Assembly (NCBI GenBank): GCA_022844135.1
Contig: JALHMG010000003.1
Span: 62,001 to 126,000, forward strand
Reading direction: 5' to 3'
From: Lysobacterales bacterium
GTDB lineage: Bacteria; Pseudomonadota; Gammaproteobacteria; Xanthomonadales; SZUA-5
DNA: 64,000 nucleotides
Position numbers and translations under genes: made by a program. Shown here piece by piece: positions 1 through 10,300 of the stretch. The notes beneath the pieces are model-generated. The model did not search any database, had not been told where the DNA came from, and saw nothing but the letters and a program-made list of their open reading frames with translations. How positions within the stretch are numbered: the first letter of the stretch is position 1; every line of letters starts with the position of its first letter.

Positions 1-71
1 GCCTTCGCGGAAGGTTTTCGCGGGGTTTTCTCGGTAGTCAAAAGCGGTTTTCTCCTGGGTAGGTCCAGCAA

Positions 72-713
72 TTATAGGCGCCGATACCAGCCGCGCTCAT
101 CGATCATTCGACATACAGGTTCAGGAACGAGATGTGCGATCGATCGTCCGGCGGCTAAACGCTCCCGTATCAGGCTGGAGGAAATCGGCAATAACGGAAT
201 TTGCAGTCGCAGAATGAGGCCATGGCTTTGCGTCCGCAGATCGAGAGGAGCAGAAGTGGCGCGATGCGCAAGCTCAAGCTCCAGCCGTGGATCGATCAGG
301 GCGTGCGCGTCTGGGCGCGTCAACACCACCAGATGGGCCAGCTCAAATAATGTTCGCCAGCGATGCCAGCTCGCCAACCCAGCAAAGGCATCGGCTCCGA
401 CGATCCAGATCAAAGGCGTACCGTTGCCGACTTCGTCGCGGACCGATTGCAGCGTATCGACCGTATACGATGGCCCCGGCCGGCTAAGTTCGCGACGATC
501 GCACCGCAGTACTCGCTGGCCCCATATTGCCGCATCGATCATCTCCGCGCGATCGGACGCCGAAACTCCAGGTATCGCGCGATGCGCGGGCAGCGCGCAA
601 GGCACAAACCGCAATTCGTCCAAAACGAGCGCTTCGGCGCTTTCGATGGCAGCACGCAAGTGACCAATATGTGGCGGGTCGAAGGTGCCGCCGAGTAGCG
701 CTAGACCAGGCAT
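72..713 (-). CDS. nadD: Nicotinate-nucleotide adenylyltransferase
   Basis: Adenylylates nicotinate mononucleotide with ATP to give deamido-NAD in cytosolic NAD synthesis. The N-terminus carries the nucleotidyltransferase signature GGTFDPPHIGHLR, whose histidines bind ATP, and the C-terminal part has the SSSLIRERL motif (family ISSTxIR). It ends with a typical ERGWY segment. The start is placed at the ATG giving MPGLALLGG, because family members begin just before GGTFDP. An upstream in-frame start at 767 would add 18 unconserved residues. It is the last gene of the minus-strand run after holA, as in many gammaproteobacteria. Confidence 0.93.
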   Translation of the reverse strand: MPGLALLGGTFDPPHIGHLRAAIESAEALVLDELRFVPCALPAHRAIPGVSASDRAEMIDAAIWGQRVLRCDRRELSRPGPSYTVDTLQSVRDEVGNGTPLIWIVGADAFAGLASWHRWRTLFELAHLVVLTRPDAHALIDPRLELELAHRATSAPLDLRTQSHGLILRLQIPLLPISSSLIRERLAAGRSIAHLVPEPVCRMIDERGWYRRL

Positions 714-875
714 TTCATGAGGTCGCAACGAATTGGCATAACTTGGTATCGATGGCGCTGGAAACATTGTGTCGCCCGGTGACGCTGACGAACCAGGGAG
801 ACCATTGCACTTTCTCGCGCCTCAAGTCCGTCGCAAGCATCCCCGTTCCCTCAGCAAACATCCGGGCGAGCGCAT

Positions 876-1880
876 TCACGCAGCGAAGCGCTCAACAAGC
901 TTCGGCGATGTCGCCCGAAGCAACCATCTTTCCAGCAGCACCCATGGGTCGCCCGCCTCGCGCCCCTTAGACGCCGCGTCCACCACACGCGCCTCGCGGA
1001 ATAGCCGCGCCCAAGGGCGATCAAGGGCACGCTGATAGAGCGCGGCGCGCGAGCCGAAAACCCCGCGCGTGGGCCAGAAGCTCGACAAGTTACCGCGCTG
1101 CTCGGACGCCAGCATCAGCGTCTGCATTTGTGCAATCGGATACCACAGAAAGCTGGCGGGCTCCTCGCCTTCGCCTCTCAAAGCACGCAAGATGTGCCGC
1201 ACGCGCTCTGGGTCGCCGCGTAGCACCGCGTCCCAGAGCGCCTGAACATCGTAGCGGGCGTGATCGGCGACAAGGTCGACCAGAGTAACCGCATCGATGA
1301 CCTGACCCGGCGCAAGTAATGCCAACTTCGCTAACTCCTGATCTGCGGCCAGCAAGTTACCTTCGGCGCGCGCGTTCAACTCTTCAAATGCGTCGCTCGT
1401 CAGTTGCACCTGATGTCTGGCTGCGCGGGTTCGAAGCCAGGGTACAAAGTCTTCCCGACTCATCGTGGACACTGGCACGACGACGCCGCTGGTGTCGATG
1501 GCCTGAACCCAATCCTGCCGCTCCAGCGACTTGTTCCATTCCGGCAGGGTCACCAGCAGCACATCCAATCCCGGATCGCGTGCGAACTCGGCGATAGACT
1601 CGGCTGCGCCCTGCGTGATTTTCAGAGAAGGGAAACGCACTTCGATGAGGCGAGTCTGCGCGAACAAGCCCAGCGAGCGCACGTCGACGCGCCAAGCATC
1701 CCAATCGAACCCGCTGGCCACATCGAATACCAAACGATCCGTTGCGCCCGAATCGCGAGCGACGGATCTCAGCAAGTCGCAAGCTTCCAACGCAATCAGC
1801 GGCTCATTGCCGGCGATCAGGTAGCAGGATTTGAGCCCGGATCGAAGGTGCTTGCCAAGTTGATCGGGACTAACGCGCAT
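876..1880 (-). CDS. holA: DNA polymerase III subunit delta
   Basis: Delta subunit of the clamp-loader complex, which opens the beta clamp during replication. The 334 residues match the usual size of about 340. It starts MRVSPDQLGKHLRSGLKSCYLIAGNEPLI, with the family YLIxGxEPLL motif, and contains a helical AAA+-like C-terminal part. The ATG at 1880 overlaps the TGA of chpC as ATGA, so translation is probably coupled to the pilus chemosensory operon. The usual upstream partner lptE is not there. Product assignment is firm; the operon placement is the unusual part. Confidence 0.93.
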   Translation of the reverse strand: MRVSPDQLGKHLRSGLKSCYLIAGNEPLIALEACDLLRSVARDSGATDRLVFDVASGFDWDAWRVDVRSLGLFAQTRLIEVRFPSLKITQGAAESIAEFARDPGLDVLLVTLPEWNKSLERQDWVQAIDTSGVVVPVSTMSREDFVPWLRTRAARHQVQLTSDAFEELNARAEGNLLAADQELAKLALLAPGQVIDAVTLVDLVADHARYDVQALWDAVLRGDPERVRHILRALRGEGEEPASFLWYPIAQMQTLMLASEQRGNLSSFWPTRGVFGSRAALYQRALDRPWARLFREARVVDAASKGREAGDPWVLLERWLLRATSPKLVERFAA

Positions 1881-2344
1881 CAGGCCGCAGCGAGCGATTG
1901 ACTGATCAGCAACTCAATTTGCCCAAGGTCAGGTATGACAGCCTGATCATCGCGAACCATGACGTTCATCAATACACCTGGGCGTGTCGGCATCGAGTCG
2001 GACGATGGGACCAGAACTTCAGGCGAAAGCGTAGTCAATCGCGGGAAGCCCTGTGCCAACATCGCAATGAACGGCATGCGCTGATAGCCGCCTAACGCTT
2101 TGAGGACAGTCACTCGGGTTCCGCGTGACCCTTCGTCGAGCGCCATGCCGGCGAGCAGCGAAAACGAGAACAAGGGAATGCGCCATCCGCGCCAGGCAAC
2201 CCGACCCATCAGCCATTCCGGCGCATTGGGAATCTTGTCCGGCGTCGACAGCGTGATCACTTCGGCGACGCTGGCGTTGGGCAACAGCACGCGGCCGTTA
2301 GTGACTGGAATCATGAGGCCGCGGATCTCGCGTTGGTCGATCAT
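1880..2344 (-). CDS. chpC: CheW-like scaffold protein ChpC
   Basis: CheW-domain protein of 154 residues, seventh gene of the Pil-Chp chemosensory operon. CheW-type scaffolds link the receptor (PilJ) to the histidine kinase (ChpA). The sequence shows the CheW pattern: a strand-rich start with IPVTNGRVLLPNASVAEVI, then WLMGRVAWRGWRIPLFSF (family GxxxWRGxxIPL), then VMVRDDQAVIPDLGQIE near the end. It follows chpB by 12 bases. In Pseudomonas aeruginosa ChpC is an accessory second CheW of the same system. PilI, upstream in the operon, is the other CheW here. Confidence 0.82.
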   Translation of the reverse strand: MIDQREIRGLMIPVTNGRVLLPNASVAEVITLSTPDKIPNAPEWLMGRVAWRGWRIPLFSFSLLAGMALDEGSRGTRVTVLKALGGYQRMPFIAMLAQGFPRLTTLSPEVLVPSSDSMPTRPGVLMNVMVRDDQAVIPDLGQIELLISQSLAAA

Positions 2345-2356
2345 CGATACGTCCCG

Positions 2357-4360
2357 TCAGCTCAAAACGCTTAGCACACGCTCGGCCAATTCCGCAGGCG
2401 AGCCTTCGAATCTCACTACACCTTGCGCCTTTGCGGCCTCGATCATCGTCGCAATCACGCAGCTCTTTCGGTCTTGTACCCAGACCTCGCCGCCGCGTTG
2501 CGCGAGATAACGCGCTCCCTCGACAGCGTCGCCACCCATACCGCTAAACAGCACCAGTTTGGCTTGATCCCCGAAGCGGTCGGCGACATCGCGCACGATC
2601 TGATCGATCGAGGGCGAGTAGGGCGAATTCGATTGCGCGGGAGATAGGCGGATGCAGCCACTGTCGTCGATCTTCAATTCCTCGCCCGCTGGCGCCACGA
2701 TGACCTCGCCGTGCTTGAGTCGCTCGCCGGATTTCGGATAGCGCACGCTCAACTTGGACGCTCCGTCGAGTTGCATCGCCATCATTTCCAGGAACTCAGC
2801 GCCCATGTGCTGCGCAACGATGAAGGCAGCCGCCGTATTCGCCGGCAGACCAGCAAGGAACGCCTTGATCGACTCCGGGCCACCGATCGACGCGCCAAGG
2901 ACATAAACGCGACTCAGGTCGGGCAACGAAAGGCCAAACACTGGCGTCGGTGCATTGCTCTCGAATAGCCCATCGAAATCATCGGTCAATGCCTGATTGC
3001 CCGCACTCGACTCGTCGGCACTGAAATCGAGCGCAAAGTCGAGATCGGACAATGCAATTTCATCCGCCGCTGTCGCCACAGGAGCAGCAGCGGGCGTATC
3101 GAAACCGAAATCGGTATTGAAATCCAGGGAATCGATGCTGAAGTCGTCCGCACCCGGCGACGCGGGCGCGCTCGCTGCAGCCGTAATCTCGTCATCAAGC
3201 AGTTTGAGGTCCGCCATGGCCAATGACGCCTCGAACTCAGGCGGCAAAGTCTTTTCTGCCGGCTTGGCAGGCGCTTTAGCCGCTTCCTCGCGCTCCACAG
3301 CCAGCGGCTTGGCCGGCGCATCCAACCGCCATTCGGCGACCGTCTTGCCAATGTTCGACGTGGGAACGACCTCCGGGATGTCGACCGGTTCCAATGACCA
3401 CTCCATGGGCGCCTCGACGACCTTGGGCTTGTTGCTTGCCGCGGCCGGGACTGGCGGAGCTGGTCTTTCCACAGCAGTCTCTGGGGCGAGTTCCGCGAAC
3501 AAGGCGTCAAGGTCGGCAAGCTCAGTGCTGCTGATCGGACCAGGTTGCGTCACGTCGACCAATGGTGCCGGCGCTTCAAACAACGCCGGATCAATGTCTG
3601 TGCTCTGTGGTGCGGCATCCACAGGTTCGGCAAACAACGCATCCAGATCGGCGAGATCGTCGCCGACGGTCAGCGTCTGCGAGGACGCTGGCGGCGGGGC
3701 TGCGGTTGGACTGGGTCCAAACAAAAACTCATCAAGCGGAACATCTTGATGTACTGCGTCTGCAGCCGGCAGTTTGACAATGGGCACCTCACGCGTGATC
3801 GGCAATTCGGAGGGTGCATCAAACTGCAGCTCAGGTATTGAGGCGAACACATCGTCGCCGAGTTCAACGCTCGGCGATGCAGCCTGGGGCGCCACGACCG
3901 TCTCTGCAACTATGACTGCCGCTGGCTTTGCAGCGGATGTAGCGACCGGAGCGGGCGCAGTAACCTGAGGCGGCGTGCGCTTCGGGCTTGGTATGCCTTT
4001 CGCGTCCGGCGGCGCCGGCGGTGTAACGTTGGTACCGCCCTTCAGCTTAGCCGACAAGTGCCGCATCCAGCGTGCGCGATCCCACCCGCTCAGATCGCTG
4101 GACGCCTCCGGATCGTTGAAAATGACCGGCTGGGTTGCGCTGTCCAATGCTTCGGTCACTTGATCGAGTAAGTCGTCGAGTTCCGAATCGAGATTGACCA
4201 CGATTGCGTCAACGCCGCTGTTCAAGATGCTCGCCGAATCGATGGCATCCGCGCGCGATTCGATCGCCACGCGCACGCCCGCGTTAGCCAGAGCAGCGCG
4301 CAACGCGGCCGAGCTCTCGGCATGTTGGTAGACCAAAGCGACGGAGATCTCAGTGGACAT
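2357..4360 (-). CDS. chpB: CheB-type protein-glutamate methylesterase ChpB
   Basis: Removes methyl groups from glutamates of the receptor PilJ during adaptation. The C-terminal CheB domain spans about residues 485-667. The catalytic triad is visible: Ser491 in GASIGGPES, His518 in VAQHMG, and Asp611 in FSGMGGDAVEG. The first 110 residues resemble a receiver fold but lack a convincing acidic pocket. Between them lies a roughly 370-residue Ala/Pro/Asp-rich linker with two near-identical LADLDALFAE blocks and related ALFEAP and DLDFALDF pieces. At 667 residues it is much longer than ordinary CheB (about 350). Its start overlaps the chpA end by 11 bases. Confidence 0.88.
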   Translation of the reverse strand: MSTEISVALVYQHAESSAALRAALANAGVRVAIESRADAIDSASILNSGVDAIVVNLDSELDDLLDQVTEALDSATQPVIFNDPEASSDLSGWDRARWMRHLSAKLKGGTNVTPPAPPDAKGIPSPKRTPPQVTAPAPVATSAAKPAAVIVAETVVAPQAASPSVELGDDVFASIPELQFDAPSELPITREVPIVKLPAADAVHQDVPLDEFLFGPSPTAAPPPASSQTLTVGDDLADLDALFAEPVDAAPQSTDIDPALFEAPAPLVDVTQPGPISSTELADLDALFAELAPETAVERPAPPVPAAASNKPKVVEAPMEWSLEPVDIPEVVPTSNIGKTVAEWRLDAPAKPLAVEREEAAKAPAKPAEKTLPPEFEASLAMADLKLLDDEITAAASAPASPGADDFSIDSLDFNTDFGFDTPAAAPVATAADEIALSDLDFALDFSADESSAGNQALTDDFDGLFESNAPTPVFGLSLPDLSRVYVLGASIGGPESIKAFLAGLPANTAAAFIVAQHMGAEFLEMMAMQLDGASKLSVRYPKSGERLKHGEVIVAPAGEELKIDDSGCIRLSPAQSNSPYSPSIDQIVRDVADRFGDQAKLVLFSGMGGDAVEGARYLAQRGGEVWVQDRKSCVIATMIEAAKAQGVVRFEGSPAELAERVLSVLS

Positions 4361-7300
4361 GCGCGTGGCCCGCTGTCAGTGCTTCCTGGACATTCTTCAA
4401 CAGATCGTTTTCCTGATACGGCTTTCCAAGGTAACGATCGACGCCGATTTCCATCGCACGCTGGCGGTGTTTGTCGCCAGTGCGCGAAGTGATCATGATG
4501 ATCGGGATGTGCTTCAAGCGCTGATCGTTGCGGATGTAGGTGGCCACTTCATAGCCATCCATGCGCGGCATTTCGATATCCAGCAAGATGACGTCTGGCA
4601 TCCGGTCTTGCAGTTGCTCGACTGCATCCAAGCCATCCTTTGCCGTAAACACATCGAAGTCGGCACGTTCGAGCACGCGCGTAGTGACCTTGCGCATCGT
4701 GATGGAGTCGTCGACCACCATGACCAGTGGTTGACGTCGCATCGTTGGTTCGGGCAACGGTTCCAGCAAATCGAGCTCTGCGGCAAGCTCCGGCGCCTGT
4801 CGCAATGCCACGCCGTGACGAACCAGCGGCGCCAAGTCAAGAATCACCAGAACGCGTCCGTCGCCCATGATGGTGGCGCCGAAGATGCCCGGCACTGAGC
4901 TCAACTGTACGCCCGCAGATTTGACGACGACTTCCTTGGAACCGATGACCTGGCTGACGCGGATCGCCGCGCGCTGATCGCCGGTGCGGCTCATCAGCAA
5001 CGGCACCTGCGTTTCGTCTGTCGAATGATTGACTGGCGAGCGCAACAAGTCGCCCAAATCGTAGATCTGGTACGACTCGCCGCCGTAGATGATTTCGAGC
5101 TGCTTCTGCTCAAGCCGACGGTCCATTTCCTTGCGCGGCATGCGCGTCACGCCGGTGATCGACGTCATTGGAATGGCGTACGAGCTTTCGCCCAATCGCA
5201 CCAAGACCGCCTGAGCAACGGCCAGCGTGAATGGGAGGCGAATCGTAATGCGCGTGCCATTGCCGGGGTCGGAATCCATTTCCAACGAACCGCCCAACTG
5301 CTTGACCTCGCTGGCAACGACGTCCATGCCCACACCGCGGCCCGCGACTTTGCTGACTTCGGCCGCGGTGGAAAAGCCGGCTTCCAGCACAAACTGATAA
5401 ATGTCGCGATCGCTCAACTGCGCGTCCGGATTCATCAGCCCGCGCTCAATGGCTTTGCGACGAATCGCGTCGCGATTCATACCAGCGCCATCATCGGTGA
5501 CCTGGATCAGGACTTCGGTCGCCTCGCGCGAGACGCGAATGCTGACTGCTCCTTCCTCTGACTTGCCCCGCACCCTTCGTACGTCCGGCAGCTCGATACC
5601 ATGGGCGAGCGAATTGCGCAGCATGTGCTCGAAGGGCGCCGTCATGCGCTCGAGCACCGTTCGGTCCATTTCGCCCTGCGTGCCTTCGACTTTCAGCTGC
5701 GCTTTCTTTCCAAGCTCCGCCGCCGTTTGCCGCAGGATGCGGCGCAGGCGCGGCACGAGGCTCTCGAACGGCACCATGCGCGTACGCATGAGGCCCTCTT
5801 GCAAATCGGAACTGACGCGCGACTGTTGCAAGAGCAAGGTTTCCGATTGCCGGGCGATATCGTCCAGCAAGTTCTGAATCGAAACCAAGTCCGAAACCGA
5901 TTCGGCGAGTGCTCGCGACAGTTGTTGCAGCGTCGAGAAGCGGTCCAGCTCCAAAGGATCGAACTGCGTACCGCCAGACTGCTCGCTCTCACGCTGAAAG
6001 CGCGACAGGATCTGCGCTTCGGTTTCCATTTCCAGTTTACGCAACTGCTCTCGCAAACGCAGAACGGTTTGTTCGAACTCGACGAGGTTGAAGCGGAATC
6101 CTCCCATCTGCGCTTCCAGGCGCGAACGATAGATGGAGACCTCGCCAGCGAAATTCACCAGATTATCGAGCAAATCGGCGCGGACGCGAATCAGTTCCTG
6201 CTGAGCGGCGCGGGCCGACGCCTCGTCTTCATCCAACTGAGTCTTGCGTTGCGTTCGCGGAGCCGGCGCTGGCGCCACGCGCTCGGGCGCGCTTTCAGGA
6301 GCTGTCGGTGTCGCAATTTCAACTGGCTCGGGGGCTTCGCTGACCGGACCCGTTTCGACCGGCGCTGCGATGAGCTCGGCCTCTCGGCCTTCCAGAACCA
6401 ATTCGATGCGCGCAATGATTTGTTCCGGCAGACCTATCGCCTGTCGGGCGCGGACTCGCTGGACCATCCCATGAAGGCGGTCGAACGCACGCTCCAATGA
6501 TTCGATGGCTGGGCGCGATGCCTGACGCTCGCCTTGAACGATCGCCTCGAAGAGCGATTCCATAGCGTGGCTGAGATCACCGATTGGCGTTAAACCTGCC
6601 ATTCGCGCGCCACCCTTGAGGGTGTGCAGATCGCGCTGCAGTGAAGACACTGTTTCGCGGTCGCTCGGGTTTTCGCGCAGCTTCGCCATCATGCCGTCGG
6701 CGTGATCGAGGATGTCGACGCCCTCCTCGACAAAAATGTCGAGCAGTTCCAAATCCATATCGGGCAGGTCGAGCGCGCCGGGTGGATCGAGGTCGACGCC
6801 CGAACTTCCGGCATCTACGGGTGCCGCAGCCTCGAGTACCACCGCGTTTGATGCGGCCGTCTGTTCCAGCACCGGCGTACTGACATCGTCGGAATGAACA
6901 TATTGCTGAGAGGACGACGGCTCTTCGGGCATCGCCTCCGCAATCGAAAGTTCTTCTCGCATCTCCCCCACAACCAACGGCTCTTCATCTGTCGGCTGCG
7001 CAAAAGAACCAACCTCGGGTTCTCTGACGGCCACGTTCTCAAGAGCGGCCGCAGCTTCCTCTTCCGGCGTGGAATCCTCGACATCAATCGTCGAGATGGG
7101 GGAATCAAGCGCCGCAACAGGCATCGGTTCCACGTCATCGACCACTGTTTCAATGGCCAGAACGTCATCCAAGGAAACCGCGTCCTCACGAGTATCTTGT
7201 AACTGGCCCGAAACGATCAGCTCGCCGATCTCGTCAGCCATCGATTGCTCTGCCGCATCGAAGCTGCTGTCGCTCAGCCAACGGTCCAGCTCGGCTTCTG

Positions 7301-10300
7301 CCGAGGCCCGCAAATCGCTGACGGCAATCGCCTCCTCGTTCGCGGTCACTTCACCATTGACGTTCGACGACTCGATCCCTTCCGACGCTTGAAGCACCAT
7401 CGCCGGCCGGTCGTCGGCATTTGAGCTTGCCAACTCGTCGAGAATTCCGAGGTCTTCAAGGCTGTGTGCCAGCGAAACATCAAGACCGGGCTCGGTGGCT
7501 TCCAGATCGATTTGCGCCAACGGCTCACTGGCATCCGGCGTTGCCAAGTCCAAAAGTGCCGCCAGGGACGACTCGTCGGCTGTCGGGGAGGTGGCGCTCC
7601 CGTCGATGTCCTGCAGAAAATCGAGATCGGTTGGTTCTAGTTCCAGGTCTGCTTCTACAGACGAACGTTCAAGGTCGCTGGCGTCGAACACCAGAGCCAC
7701 CGTCTCATCCGCCATTATCGGGTCAGCCTTTTCCGACGCATCACTGACGACCGGAAGTTCCGACGCATAACTGACGACTGGTAGGTCTTCGCCGGAGATC
7801 TCCAGCCAATCCGTTGCAAGCTCATCCTGACGATCTTCCAGGTCCCGCCCCGCACGTTCGATTGCCTCACTTTGGTGCGAAACATCGGGAGTGTCTGCGT
7901 GTGTTCTCTCCTCGGCCGCCAGATCCTTGAGCGACTCGCCAACCGTTGCTTCCGGCTCAATCCACGCAGCATCGGCGACGGGCATCGGTTCCTCGCGGAT
8001 CGAGTCAACGTCGGGACCAGCCACGTCCAGCGTCAACGCCAGATCGGCGGCAGGCAAGGCATCCTGGATGGCGGAAATGTCGACGGCGCCTTCCTCGACT
8101 GGGTTTAACGCCAGATCGACGCCCAGCTCGGCCACCTCCAGCGTCTCGTCGGCCTCGTACCATGGCTTGACCGGTTCCGGCTCAGGCGCATGCTGTTCAT
8201 CAAGCTCATGAATGCCGTAGCCGTGATAGGGGTGATCCGGTGCAGGCAAGTCGTCGCGCAGCGCGATCACGCGCTCGGCCAAATACTCTGTGGACGAAAC
8301 TGGTGTTTGGGCCTCGATCGCGAGCATTGTCTGTTCGATACAGACAGCCGCATCGTGAAGCGCTTGCAATCCCTCATCGCTAGGCTCGCGGCCCTGTGCG
8401 CGCAGGCGTTTCAAGTACCCTTCAAGCGGGCCGACAAAGCGCGTCAAGACGGGCAGGTCGACCATCGACAGCGCACCGTTGAGCGTATGCACGGCGCGCA
8501 ATAGCTCTTCACTGACCGGCTGCGGAACAACCGCTGATTCGCTGTGTTTCAGATAGCGACGAATCGTCGCCACGTGCGCGGTGACCTCGCTGCTCAGAAT
8601 GTCCATCAACAATGGGTCGACATCGAGCGGCGAGCCTGCAGCGGGCGACACCAATGCATCGCCGCCAGAATGCTCTGGCACGTCGACCTGTACGTTGTCG
8701 ATCAGCTCAACGACACCGGGCGTGGGAATGTCGGCTGCTTCGACTGCGCCTACGCCGACCTCATCGGACCGGGTTACAGAGTCGGACCAGCTCGTGTTCT
8801 GGACACCGGTAGATTCCACCACCGCAAGCTCAATCTCTGCTCCCGCCGCGGCAGTCGGCTCATCAGCCGTGACCACCGGGGCGGGCGAGGATTTTGGGAG
8901 CCAAACCTCCTGGCCAGTGGCCAGTTGGTCGGCGACCCACATGATCGTTCCCAGATTGCTATTCGGCTGTCCCTCTCCCTTTAGCGCCGCCAACATCCCT
9001 GGAAGCGATCCAATGGCGTTGTCGAGTAGATCCAGGGCAGCTGGTGTCGGGTGAATGGTCTTATCGAGAATGCGATTGAGCATATTCTCGATCTTCCAGG
9101 CGAACTCACCAATCGCCAATGCGCCGACGAGCCGTCCGCTTCCTTTGAGAGTGTGGAAAGAGCGACGTACAGGCTTCAGTTTCTCAAGGTCGCCAAGGTC
9201 CGATTTCCAAAGCGGATATTGGCGGTTGAGGTTGTCAAGTTCGTCCTGTACTTCTTCGACGAATACCTCGCGGATTTCATCGTCGATCTCGTCAGACGGT
9301 ACCGAATGAAAGCCGACATCAGGCAACGCAAAGCCCGGCATCGGAGCCGGCTCGACGCGTGGAACGGGCGCGGATACCGACGGTACCGGCTCGATGACGG
9401 GAGGCTCAAGCGCGATGGGTTCAGCGATCGGCGCTGGCTCAAAAACCGGCGCTTCGAAACCCTCTCGCAACGACTCAGACAACGTCTCAGGTTCCCGGCC
9501 GACCTCGGGAATGTTCTGGCTTTCGTCTACCGCCTCGGCCAGCGGCTCGATGCCGATGACCTGATCACCCGACGTGCTCAGATCGATGTCAACCGAATCG
9601 CGCGGAGCAACGTCGGCGATCAAGTCGTCGAGATCGAGCGCTGTTTCGCTGCGGATCGATTCGGCAAATTGGACATCGGTTGCAAAATCCAGGCTATCGA
9701 ATTCGGTAAGCGTGCTGCTCACGCTGGGAGCCTGTACTTCCGCAGCGGTTACGTTCAATCCATCCAGGTCTACGCTCGCCGGCTCAGTAGCTGGTGCAGC
9801 TTCGCCGATAATCAACGATTCCAGACCATCCCCAGGCGCAATCTCCACAGGCGATGACGGGTCGATTTCCAGGGGCGCATCGAAACTCAAATCCACAACT
9901 TCCGACGAGCCCGAAATCATTGAATCGATTGTTGCGGCATCGGGCAATCCGACGCTTTCGGCCACGTCGGCTTGCGCTGCAGGCAAGTCTGGCGCCGGCA
10001 GCTCACTGGACGTCTCCAGTCGATCGGTCGCAAAGGTATCGGGGAACGTCGGAAAGTCGTTCGCTGCCGGTGCGGTATCGGCAATCTCTGCGACTTCCGG
10101 CGCCATTTCGGCCCCGTCCGCTGGCAATGGCCAGTATCCCAACGCTTCCAGACTTCTCCGCGTCACATCGAGGATTCTGTCGCGATTGCGCCGGCCTTCC
10201 TTTACCGCTTCAAGATAAAACTCAATGCTGGCAATGGCATCCGCCATCAAATCCAGTTGATCGCCAGACGGCACCCGACGGTGCTTCAACAACTCGACTT

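Noticed and set aside
1-71. Possible end of an upstream gene (rsfS expected after nadD)
   Set aside because: No coding sequence with convincing rsfS features falls in these 71 bases; the region is only non-coding flank.
2997-3749. 250-codon open frame antisense to chpB
   Set aside because: Ser/Ala-rich shadow of the repetitive, biased linker of chpB; no domain and no ribosome site.
5601-6500. 299-codon open frame antisense to chpA
   Set aside because: Lies opposite the well-conserved ChpA phosphotransfer and kinase region; composition is Arg/Leu/Gln-rich as expected from reverse reading of GC-rich coding DNA.
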